A stretch of 64,000 nucleotides of DNA from Gonapodya prolifera JEL478. Its lineage: Eukaryota; Monoblepharomycota; Monoblepharidomycetes; Monoblepharidales; Gonapodyaceae. A program made the translations under genes and the position numbers. Position 1 is the first letter of the stretch. Each line of letters starts with the position of its first letter. Positions 12,901-23,320 of the stretch are shown in pieces. The DNA lies in the NCBI GenBank assembly GCA_001574975.1, contig KQ965775.1, positions 264,333 through 328,332 on the forward strand, written 5' to 3'. Below the pieces are notes generated by a model. It saw only the letters and a program-made list of their open reading frames with translations. It searched no databases and was not told the origin of the DNA.

Positions 12901-13860
12901 GTTGCTTTGCATCTTGGATAAGCCATTTTATTACCTAACCTCAGATACACATGTTAGATTACAGCTTGGCAACAACAAGCCAGGATCAATGGGATTAACT
13001 GTTGGACAATTTTGGTGGAACACAATGGAAAACAGAAAGGAAAAGGTGACTTGTAAACTTGCAATGGAAGCAAATAGGTGGGCATTACAAAGCTGCTCCG
13101 CTTGGTTTTATAAGCATAGAAGATCTTTGTTGTAGTCTTTGGGGAGAAATTACATTGTGTTAAGGAGACTACGCTACAACAATGACGTCAGCTACTGCCC
13201 CAACAACAAGCACCACAAACAGAACTCAGCCCCAACAGACAGTAAATCTTATAACACAAACTGCATGGTCATTGAGATGTTAGCCCTCTGCCCTACAAGA
13301 CAGATCCCCCCAGTTCAGGGGAAACATTTTATATAACTAAATATGACCGGAAAGAGTTCAGACAGACATGCAGCCTTGTGAAAAAGAAGAAGGAATCCCA
13401 CTCACAGACTAAAAATCCTTTGTATCTCTGTGTAGAAGCCAAAGAGGTGAGGAGTCACCCCCAACTAGCCAGGGATTCTTTTCACAGTATTGCACTGGTT
13501 CAATATTTTATGTTTCAACACAAAGATTGATTCTATTCATGGTTTTCTACTTATTCCACACTATCAGAGGTTGAGTTGGAGGATTGTGGAATTCTGTTTT
13601 GTTGCATTGGTGGATTGCAAAAGAATTGGATTAACAAAAGCAAATCCTTTCATTATCCAATTAAGAAAACCCTTATGGGAATGAAAAGTATATGGTGAGT
13701 GGACATCCCTAATTGTTGCAAACAACACCAGGAGTAGTGGTGAAGTACCAAAAAGTTGGGGGTCAACAGTAAGAAAGAAAGGAGGTGGCGCAAAGAGTTT
13801 GGGGGAGCAACTCCACCCAATTTTGGATGAAGACTGGGGTGGTGTTAAGGGTGAATGTAG
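9962..13860. other. AT-rich, CpG-poor non-coding region
   Basis: Apart from the MITE at 10197-10743, no gene could be supported. Open frames here are short, lack recognisable motifs and match the AT-rich composition. CpG dinucleotides are scarce. It is probably decayed repeat DNA. Confidence 0.6.
10197..10743. mobile_element. piggyBac-like non-autonomous element (MITE)
   Basis: A 547-base segment bounded by inverted termini CCCTTTTGTAAC (left) and CCCTTTTGTGAC (reverse complement of the right end). The left end is preceded by TTAA (10193-10196) and the right end followed by TTAT, one substitution from TTAA. CCCTTT termini with TTAA target duplication are the known hallmark of piggyBac transposons. 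There is no coding capacity inside. Confidence 0.55.
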
Positions 13861-14045
13861 GGTTACAAGGGAGCAAGTAACTTGCTTGAAACGGTCCAAC
13901 TTGCAACTCGCTCCCTGGGGAGCAAGTCAACTCCCAACTTGCTCCCGAACTCGCTCTGTCAACAATTCTCAAACTCCAAACTTGCTCCCTCAGATGGGAG
14001 TCAACTCCAAACTCCGCGAGTTGACTTGGTTGCAACTCGCAGGTT
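13861..14045. repeat. Subterminal repeat array of the hAT element
   Basis: About 180 bases dense in direct and inverted copies of short units such as AACTTGCTCCC, GGGAGCAAGT and CAACTCGC. Clustered short motifs near the ends are typical of hAT transposons, where transposase binds. The array starts at TAGGGTTACAAGGGAGCAAG, a candidate terminus, and lies just beyond the transposase 3' end. Confidence 0.5.
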
Positions 14046-14126
14046 AAATAGCTGGCTAACTTTAAAAAAAAAATTTTATTTAGGAGTTACAATATTACAA
14101 AATTAAAGTCCCAACTTGATAAATTA

Positions 14127-16240
14127 TCACTTTGTACACATTAATTCAGGATATTCCTGCTTCCACTTCTTTAATAACATTAAGTTTCTGATCATTACAG
14201 GTCCAAGACAGGACCTCTGGTCCTCAATAATATTCCTCCCCATGGAAAACATCTGCTCCAATTGGTCCCTGGAATCCCCAGGTAGTCTTGCACCATCTGC
14301 TGGAGTCCCAGAAGGTCTCCTCTTCCCTTCCAGTACTCCAGCAAATCTGTCCTCCATGGCCTCCTGGTCTCCTGGTCTCCATCAAGTACTGGTCCAGTTC
14401 CCCTTGCATATCCTTGTCCTCATCAAAAATACTCATTGCTCCTGCATCCTCTGTGGCTGAAGTCCAACGCCCCAGGCCACCACCTGTTTGACACTTGCAT
14501 ACCTGTTGTCAAATGTTGCTCGGATGGTGGCGCCTCTGCCTTGTCCATGTACTTTGTTTCCCATCCTTGTTCCCGCATCCATGATAGCTTGTATGCTGGG
14601 TGCAGCACTGTTGTAAAATGTTTCCCATCCTTGTTCCCGCATCCATGATAGCTTGTATGCTGGGTGCAGCACTGTTGTAAAATTAGTCAAAGTGTCACCA
14701 ATGTAAAACTGCAATGGGGTAACTCACCTAATGGAGTCCAATAGAGCCTCGTGGTATCTGTCTTTGTGTAGTACTTCCAAAGCACTTCCATAATGGCTTC
14801 CCAAACCATTGAAAGGACTGGCAGCAACCCAACGTCTGCGTCCTCAAGGAGAGTGCTTGTGCTAGTGGCTGTATGAAATAGACACAAGAGGTTTAGGTGA
14901 GACCAGATTGCAATTCACGTTTGCACCCACCTCAAGGAGACATCGAACCTTCTCAAGATAGTTCCAGTCCTTGTCTATCAGTTTCCACTCCTGTAGTCCC
15001 ACGTCCAAAGCAAAGAGCTTCTCCACCTCTGCTCTGTCCTGCATGGCGCAGGTGATGGCATCAAAATCCAATTTCCATTGGGTTCCAACTGGCGCCACCA
15101 ACTTGCAGGCCTTGGATGGTTCCACAAACTGCTTTGCATACAGTTTGCCAAGTCTTGGAGAGTGTAGAACCTTGTACATGAGCTCATAGAGCTCCAGAAC
15201 AGCGAGTTGCCAAAGATGCAGCCACATGAAAAAAGACAAAACAGCCACTCACCTTGTTTACAGGTCCATTGTTGCCTCCAACAACATCCTTGTCATCAAC
15301 ATTGGGAATTTGCAACTTCTTGATTCCTGCCCAGACAGCTAAGTGGAGGATATGGGCGAAACAGCAAACACACAAGTTGACCTTGCTGAAGTCCACTGCC
15401 ATCATGCCAGAGTTTGCGATTGCTTGCATCATGGTGTTGTTGTTGCTTGCATTGTCCATTGTAAACAAGATGACCTGTTTTCATGTTCAGAGAATTTGTG
15501 GAAGTGCCAGCACCTGACCAACAAAAACATAGCGCAACTCACCTTTTTCGTAACCCCAGTATTTCCATGTGCTTCTAGCACAATCCTAGCAAGATTCTCT
15601 CCCATATGGGGGCCCTTCACCTGTACAAAGTCCAATAGGACCTTGTTCATGCACCAGTCTGTCCCCACCCAATGTCCTGTCACAGCTGCAAAGCTGTACC
15701 ACTGGTCTCACATGGTCCATACGTCTGTTGTGCATGCCATTGACCTTTAGAGAGAGCTTAACGGTTGTGGTAACAATAAATTTTCACGACACTCACCTCC
15801 AAAAGGTCCCAAATCCTCCCTTGTAAGTGCTCCGCCTCCTGTGGAATATCCGCCTTAATCATATCTCCTGATATCTGGGGGACTTTGGGGTTTGCTGTGT
15901 GATTCATCCTCAGGAACCACCTGTTTGTTGGTTTGGTGAGAGGTTGGTCGGCTGCAACAATCCAATCATGCATAAATGTTTGACAGGTCTCTTCATTGAA
16001 CGCCTGTAAATGGTGGTTGAACTTGTTTGGTGAAACAATTCCAGGCATTATCACTCACCTGGACCAGATCTCACTTCCGTTTCCCAGATGCCATGTCCTT
16101 GAGGGTAAGCTGATTGCTGGTGGGGATTCTCTGCTGCTCCAGTTTCTTCCTTATGTTGGGGTCCCTGATGGTGTCTGTGTGGTACTTCAAGACGTGGGTC
16201 TGGAGGGTTGAAGTTGAGTGGTGTTGGGTCATATCATAAC
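14127..16240 (-). pseudogene. hAT-superfamily transposase, multi-exon, degenerate
   Basis: The minus strand encodes hAT transposase pieces in order: a BED-finger tail (STSTLQTHVLKYHTD, about 16.2 kb), FNHHLQAFNEETCQTFMHDW, HWVGTDWCMNKVLLDFVQVK, then MDNASNNNTMMQAIANSGMM of the DDE domain with CCFAHILHLAVWAGIK, KVRCLLE, and the C-terminal dimerisation region (LLEYWKGRGDLLGLQQMVQD, FSMGRNIIEDQRS). Exons are separated by GTGAG introns. The C-terminal pieces lie in different frames (about 14.25-14.45 kb), and a 64-base tandem duplication (14556-14683) sits at an intron/exon border, so the copy is probably inactive. No matching second terminus was found. Confidence 0.75.
14556..14683. repeat. 64-base exact tandem duplication in the hAT transposase
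   Basis: 14556-14619 and 14620-14683 are two adjacent copies of one 64-base unit. On the minus strand each copy carries an ACAACAG acceptor followed by exon sequence for LHPAYKLSWMREQGWET. 64 is not a multiple of three, so including both copies shifts the frame. Confidence 0.9.
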
Positions 16241-17347
16241 AAATGGAAAAAATGCAAGCAATGAAGCAGAAAATGATAACAAATCATACCATACTCATGG
16301 TTTTGCACTGCATCCATTCTGTCCCAAATGACGGCAGATTGCCCTTCTCCTGCTTTTCAAAGTGTCCATCCCAAAACACCCACTACTCTTCCTGCTTGGA
16401 AGTGATGAATTGCTTTGCGGTAATCCATCCATCGCCTCCTGGTGTAATTGGTCCACCTGCACTCATATTGTTTTTTTTTGAGAGGGGTTCCAAGGAAGTG
16501 AGTTGGTGAGTTTCAACTTGCCCCCTTGTATCCCTAGGTGAATGCCCATTGGAAAGCATAAATGGTCATGAAACAGCACATACAACAGATGATGCATCTT
16601 TATTTCAGCAGCAGAGTGGATGACATACCTCCCTAGCAGTGGTGACTAGAGTTGTCAAGCAAATATGATGCCCTTCCAAGCCATCTCTTATGCTCACAAA
16701 GCATCTGACACATTGAGAAATTTGATGATTGTAACTCACTTGGAGCTATCAACAAGTTCCATTCACAGAGCTTAACATGGGCAAGTTTTTCAGGAGGATA
16801 GGATCAGGGATCAAGCTGTTCACACCATGGCAACATACAATTCATTTGAGGTATCAATGATGTGCTTTCAGGTTTCAAAGGCTGCTGTTATCAGCAGTGA
16901 TGCTGAAAAACAAGTGATTACTTTGCCACACTCACCACTGCACACCAAGCAAGTTGAAGACATTAATGACCTTATATGGGGGAAGTGAGTTGGATCCAGT
17001 GTTTGTTGCAGTGCCCAACAAACAGCAAGAGGCAAAGGGGGGACAGAAGGTTGAAGGGGCCCCCCAAAAGTGACATTAGTACCATTCCAGTCAGAAAATG
17101 TTTAAGATCCCAACCCCATTGTAGCCACATAAATAAAACAAAAGCACAAGTTTTGCAAAAACCAGCTTCTCTCTGAAGTAGTTGCTCAGTTCCAAACAAA
17201 CAACGTCCATGCCACAAAGACTTCAAAAAAGATATATATTTATCATCCTACTTGCCGTCTAGGTCCCCCTATAAATCTCCCATATGATGCTCCACGCACC
17301 CAACCCCTGCCCTCGCCTCTCCCACTACCCCTCCCGCTGCCATCCCC
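16241..17347. other. Non-coding, CpG-poor stretch upstream of the hAT transposase
   Basis: No supported gene. There are short open frames only. It may be the 5' part of the hAT element, but no terminus was recognised. Confidence 0.4.
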
Positions 17348-17932
17348 GTGGCATTCATATCAAAATGTCATCCGCCACCACCCACATCACCAACACTACC
17401 ACCACCACCACCACTTCCCCCCAGCCCTGCACCATCCCCCAGCAAGGAAACCTCACTTGAAACCACCACCTCTCTCCCACGAGGGCACGCAATCTTTCTC
17501 CCCCTGCCTCTACCACTCTCAGGACCAACAAAACCACTCCCCACTGCCGGGGAGAGCTGGGGCCCTGGGTCCCAGGTTCCCCCCAGCTCCTCCCAGCCCC
17601 TGCACCAACACCTGTCTCCACCAACCACGGTGGGAGCTGAGGCCCCAGATACCCTGGGTCCCCCTCAGCCCCCACATGCCTCACCACCTGCGCACCCGCC
17701 TAGCCCTGTGAAAGCCGGGGCTCTGGGAGACCCAGGTCCCGCCCAACTTCCACACCCCAGACCACCAAACAAGCCGCCAAAGTCTTCCTCCATAAATGGT
17801 GCTGGTGCAGGGTGGGGGGCTGAGGCCCCCGGAAACCAGGGTTCCCCTCACCTCCCATTCAAATCACCTCTTGACGTGCCAGTGCCAGGTCTGTTGGTGG
17901 ATCACACATGTAACCACTTGCAAGTTCAATAG
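17348..17932 (+). repeat. Proline-coding imperfect minisatellite (open frame of 194 codons)
   Basis: A C-rich block in an otherwise AT-rich region. Four degenerate units recur at roughly 80-100 base spacing and translate as AGESWGPGSQVPPSS, GAEAPDTLGPPQPPH, AGALGDPGPAQLPHP and GAEAPGNQGSPHLPF. The frame is open from ATG 17348 to 17932 and about one third proline. Repetition and composition explain the open frame without a selected protein, so it is listed as a repeat; a real low-complexity protein cannot be excluded. Confidence 0.5.
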
Positions 17933-17939
17933 CTAATGA

Positions 17940-18492
17940 AACAACTCACCAGCACCAGCCACATGTGATACCTTCAGCTTTTCTTCTTGTATTTTAGCCT
18001 TAGGGAGGGGAATGCCATTGCACCTGGAAATTTCACACTTACACAGGTTGATGTAGATTTGGTTCTCATCAAGAACCCTATGCAAATGGAAGAAATAAAA
18101 TGCACCACCCATTTTAACAAAGCATTGCAATGAAGGTGAGACTGGCTTTAATGCTCACTTCTTCAATGGTCTGCTCTTATCCACTGCAGTGACTTTCCCC
18201 TGCACCGCCTCAGCAAACCTCTCTTCCAACTCCTTACGTGTCACTTCATCTGTCTCTACACAAATCCTCCCCACATTCAATTCCACTTCAAGCTTTGCTG
18301 CCCTTGTTGCCCAACCACTAGCTGTGCGCTCCTGCTTTTGAATGTTGCTCTCCGCAAACTCAGCTCTAGCATTTGCCTCTGCAACAAGATTATGGAACCC
18401 AGAAATACGTGACTCCAATAACTGGACGTTGATAGTTACTTCTTGAAGCTGCGTATCAAATCGTCACCTCAGAAGCCTCAACATATGTCATT
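17940..18492 (-). CDS. Coiled-coil gene fragment, unrecognised
   Basis: The minus strand carries exon-like pieces: FDTQLQEVTINVQ ends before the exon starting LLESRISGFHNLVAEANARA, which continues AEFAESNIQKQERTASGW, AAKLEVELNVGRICVETDEV and ELEERFAEAVQGKV. This is strongly helical with heptads, and splice-like borders (CAG acceptors, GTGAG) flank it. A possible downstream exon reads VLDENQIYINL. No start or stop was assigned. It lies between a transposon and the ATPase relic and may be a truncated host gene or part of a transposon. The family is unknown. Confidence 0.35.
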
Positions 18493-18623
18493 TCCGAGAA
18501 CGCAAAACGCGCCACTTACATCACACGAAATCAACCGAACCACTAACCTGCGGGCAGTAGCGTGAACAGCAAAGAGTTACTGTGTCAGGATACAGCGGAA
18601 CGCACCGAGGAGACGTTCACTAC

Positions 18624-18831
18624 CACGAACGGGAGAGAGCGATGGGGACGGGGACATCGGAAAACTTGCTGCAGCATGCAGACTCGGTGTCAATCCCAAT
18701 GGACGGGAAGGCGTCCGTGGAGCATCAGCTGGACATCCACTAGAACAACCTCAGCGACATTGAAGAAGTCGAGGACGTAACTTTACGGGGCGCTCTTTCC
18801 GGACTGGCCTACGTGATGGACTACCGGTGAG
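18624..18831 (+). pseudogene. Possible degenerate coding exon
   Basis: One plus frame reads GTSENLLQHADSVSIPMDGK, ASVEHQLDIH, an in-frame stop, then NNLSDIEEVEDVTLRGALSG and LAYVMDYR before a GTGAG donor. Composition looks coding and is CpG-rich, unlike the flanking transposon DNA, but the stop breaks it and no family was recognised. It may be an eroded 5' neighbour of the ATPase relic. Confidence 0.25.
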
Positions 18832-19033
18832 TGCTGACGGAGCTTGAGGAATCCGCCGCTGATGACCGGGAGAGGTACAATTGTCCACCACTCACGTTTC
18901 GTTCCTGCATCTTTCGCCCTTCATTTCACTTCTGAAAGAATAAAAGGGAGTCGCTTCCAACATCTTGACCTGGCACTCATGTGCCGTCTTGCCCGCGCCT
19001 TTCTGTCGCAGTGCCCTAAAACGAGCGGGACAT

Positions 19034-22000
19034 TATGTCGGAAACGACCCACCGTGGGGGCGGATTTGGCATTCAATCTTTTGGAGAGTTTCTGGAGAAG
19101 GTTTTTCTGCCGTCTCGCTAACCACAAATGAAATGGTTTGGGGCTTATGACATGGAATCCATTCATTCCCTAAAGTCGAAGAGTTCCGCCGAGCCGTATC
19201 CGAGCTCTCCCCATCCGACCTCCGCGCCGCCCTGGCGATCCACCGCCGGTGTCGCTCCTCCGCCTCCCCCGAGCAAAAGCAGGTGGCAGCCGCCATTGTC
19301 AAACTCGGAAACCAGCTGCCCCAGTTCCGCGACTGGCGAGAGGTCGTGCCCGAGGACGAGGAGGACACCGTCGAGGCCGTGCTGAACGCGAGTTCGGGCG
19401 TCGCGGCGGCAACCATGCCCCCGAGCAGTGAGGAGGACTTGTACCCTCCCCCTGCTCTGTACTTTGACCGCAAGCCCGAGACACTGACGGACGTGTTCCG
19501 CACCTCATTGGATAAGGGACTTGACGAAGCCAGGGTGAAGGACGTAATAGCCCATTATGGCACGAACGAACTGCCCAACCGAAGGAACGCAGCGCTGGGA
19601 GAATGCTGCTCGCGCAAGTGACCGACTTCATGAGTGCGGATCTTTTACCCTTCACCAGCATCCGCTCGTGCTGGTCCCGGCTATATCCACCGACCGCTTC
19701 ATACTCGTCGCGTGCGTAGAGTTGGGTTTCCATGGGTACAAGGAAGCCGCGGTGCTCCTCGTCGTCGTGGTCTTGAACGTCATCATGGGATTCACACAGG
19801 AGTTCCAAGCGAATCGAGCGGTCAACGCCCTCATGTCGCTCACTTCCAGTCCAGTGGTGAAAACCCCATTCAGAAGAAACTGGACAGGTAGGACGCTTTC
19901 GCGATTGAACAAGGCTTCCTGTTACTGTTTTTCACGAACCCTGTCCTCTCCCCGACAATAGCTTGGGCAAGTGGCTGGTTGTGGTCGCTCTGGTTCTTTG
20001 CGCTCTCGTTGTCGTCATCGGTGGGTGCTGGTATCACATGCGTTGCGAACCAAACCCCTCACAGCGTAATGTCACGCCTCGTTAGGTCTTGCCTGGAGGC
20101 GTCCTGCGATGGCCATGGTCGAAGTCGGTACCTCTTGCGGTGTCAATCTTACCCGAGGGTCTCGTCGCGGTGGTAACTCTCACAATGGCCCTTGGAGTAC
20201 GAAGAATGGCGACGAGGAATGCAATTGTCAGAAGTCTTCCGTCCGTTGAGGTACGCGAGCGCACTCTTGTAAGTGACGACGATGGAACTGACAATTCGCG
20301 TTCGTGGTATAGACACTTGGTTCTGTCACTGTCATTTGCCCGGACAAGACTGGAAGTAAGTGGTTGCCAACAGCGCTCACTGAGGGCCGAATTGGTGCCG
20401 CAGCGTTGTGGGCGACAGATGGAGTCACTTACAATTTCACCGAGGCTGCGAGCCTAGATCCTTCTCAGGGTGGTGTGACTAGGGCTTCTTCAAAGGTGAC
20501 TCTTTCACGACTATTACCGAGACCCTTCATGTTGGTAAACACTCACGAATCGAAAGGCTGACTCAACACTAAATCACGCGAACGGTGGTGCTGATGAACA
20601 CTCAAATTGCGAGCACGTTGAGAGTGAAACAGCGCCCCCTCACTTGATTGCTGCTGCTTCTGTTTGCGCAATGTGCAACAACTCATCTGTTCTCTGAATG
20701 ACAACGGGGGATGGAAGGTAACGGGTGACCTCACTGAGGTTAGTAGTCGTTTAAAGTTATTAAGAACAGGTTTCAAAAGCAACAGTAACTGATGCTATGT
20801 TTTTAGGTGGCTTTGCTGGTTGCTGCTGCAAGGGCTGCCTTCTCTAGAGAGTTTTGGTTCAAAGAAATTGATAAAATCGGGGAAAATGCGTTTGACAGCG
20901 ATCGAAAACGAATGAGCGTTATCGTCAAGGGGGGAGCCTGCGTGGATGATTCCAAGCCCTTTGCACTTGTCCTGGGGAAAGGTGCACCAGAAAGCATCAT
21001 GTCGAAGTGCACGTCGTTCGTTGCTCCCGACTTCAAGAGCACTACCCCACGAAGCAACTCGTCTGCGCTACATGCAATATCTTCCGAACACTCGAATTTC
21101 ACGGACGAGTTTGAGCAAGCGATCTCAGAGAAGAGCAACAAACTGGCTAGTCAGGGGCTTCGAGTGCTGGTACTTGCTGTGCGGGTCGTCTCTTTTGAGG
21201 ATGCAGATGCAATGGTTAAGTCTGGGAAACCGAGTGTTGCTGAGCAGGATTTAGTTTTTGTAGGACTTATTGGGTTGATTGATCCACCAAAGTGAGTAAA
21301 GTAAACCCGCTTTCAAGTGAGGCAATGCAACGAACAGTCGTATTGTGTCATTATCAGGCAAGGAGTTAGAGAGGCTGTAAGAGAGTGCCAGACAGCGGAC
21401 ATCGAAGTGGTTATGATTACGGGTGACCACATTGCGACGGCGGTGAGAGAGCGTTTTGGCGTCACAGTTCGCTTGTATCGTCCAGCTGACTTTTATCGAA
21501 AAATCTGCCATTGCACGTCAACTCGGGATCCTTAATCCATTGAATCCATCACAAGTAAGGAGGCATTGTTTTTTTTTCTCGCAACCCATGATTAATTTGT
21601 CGCTTTGAATCTTATTTAAAGAATCGAGCAATCAGAGGAGAAGAATTGGACTTACTCTCCGAAGAGGCACTGGCGGATCTTCGACCCTTTCCCAATGTTT
21701 TTGCTCCCGTAAGCCTGAAAATAAACTGAACATAGTGTAAGGCTTGCAGACGGGTGACGGTGTCAATGGTAAGTCGAATTAACTGTTCATGAAATTGCTA
21801 CATGTGCGATAGCATGTGTTCTTTTGCTGTCCAATAGATGCCCCAGCCATAAAGAGAGCGGATGTGGTAAGTGTTCATAAACACTGTATTAACCACCGGA
21901 GCCCACCTCGGTTTTTTGTCGCAGGGCATTGTCATGGGAAAAGCAGGGACTGAAATCACCAAACAAGCAGCGGATATTGTCCTTGCGGATGATGATTTCG

Positions 22001-22990
22001 TCACCATCGTCGCTGCAGTGAAAGAGGTGGGAGCTTCTCCGACCCCTGTATGACGAAGTTTTCACGTCCCACCTACGCTAGGGCCGCCGAGTCTATGACA
22101 ACATACTCAAGTTTTTGGTTTATTTGTGGGTTGCTTCTCTTGGACGATACGATCATTTTGCCAGGCTCAAACTACATGCATTTTTCTTGCACAGGCTCTC
22201 GTGCAATTCGGCGGAAATAATTGTCTTCCTCGTCTGCGCAGCAGCTATCAACGTTGATTTGGTAAGTGCGTGAGGTTGACCTACCTCTTCCATTTTGATC
22301 TGACTGCAAGATTGGTCGAAACCCTTCACAACTATGATGATCTTGTGGGCCAATATAATTGCCGATGTCCCCCCGTCCATAGCTCTGGGACTTGAACCTG
22401 AGGAACCTAAGTTGATGCACCGACTCCCGCGCCCTCCAGAACAGGGAGTGCCGACGTGGCCACTTTTGATAACGATAGCATTTCAGGCAATTGTGATGTC
22501 TGGCTTGACACTTACCAGATACCTGCTCGCCTATCACAAAGTCATTGGAGGGTTTACCACGGTTGCAGGGGCACAAAGTCTTGCATTCCTCCTTTTCACG
22601 ATGATGCAAATCTCACAGTCATTTTTGAGCAAACGACTGAGAGCGTCCTCAAGGTGCACTTGGGTCGAAACATCAAGTTGATCTTGGCTTTCCTCGTTTC
22701 AATCGGCTTTTTGATGTTGGGAATTTACCTTACCCGTAAGTGGCAGGTCTCAGCTTCATAGAACTGAGTTTAAGCAATATATCTCGTTTGTTAGCGTTTG
22801 CGCGCATTTTTGAGTGAGTTGCCAAGTTTTCTCTCCGCTACGTTGTCGTTCCTCCTTAACGCATATTTTTATGCATCGGCTTGGTGGCAGTCGGCTGGCA
22901 GGGATGGGTGGTAACAGTGATAGGGATGGCGCTACAACTATGCTGTGTGGAGACTTTCAAGCTTATTATGGTGAGGGATACCGTTGTGCA
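19034..22990 (+). pseudogene. P2-type cation-transporting ATPase, disrupted copy
   Basis: P2 ATPases pump cations (Ca2+, Na+ or K+ types) across membranes through a phospho-aspartate. Recognisable parts, in order: start MSETTHRGGGFGIQSFGEFL, N-terminal motif DVIAHYGTNELP, M2 (VVVVLNVIMGFTQEF), M3 (GKWLVVVALVLCALVVVIG), M4 ([20 protein letters not shown]), phosphorylation motif CPDKTG-TLTEG, N-domain KRMSVIV and LVLGKGAPESIM, MITGDH, TGDGVN-DAP, M5-M6 (FLVCAAAINV, MILWANIIADVPPS) and C-terminal span MALQLCCVE. The actuator domain (about 110 residues with TGES) is missing between SLTSSP and GENPIQKKLD near 19850. The P-domain hinge is missing between NVFAP and TGDGVN near 21710-21750. At least three frame breaks occur (after NELP, before LAVSILPEG, after QSFLS). 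An enzyme without the actuator domain cannot cycle, so this is called a pseudogene. Confidence 0.8.
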
Positions 22991-23320
22991 ATAACGTTTT
23001 TCAATGGCTTATTTCTGCTCATGTTTTCAAGAGGGGACATTTATCTCGGAAGCAACTCGCACATTCTGACCTACCGTACATCCCACCCTTTTCTTCCTTG
23101 GCGAAAAGCCCGACGAGAGTACAAGCTGCATGTTAAATGGCACGTAACGTTTTGTTAAAGACATGTAGAATGCCTATATTTTTAATGAACTTTGTTTGGT
23201 GGGCAAGTGTTCACTGATTGTGGCCGCAGTTCACCAAGATCGACGCTTGAGAGCAAACTCGGACCGGCAGAGACAACTCCTATCCGCCAAAGCTGTTCGA
23301 GCTCGTGGTAGCCTGTGGCG

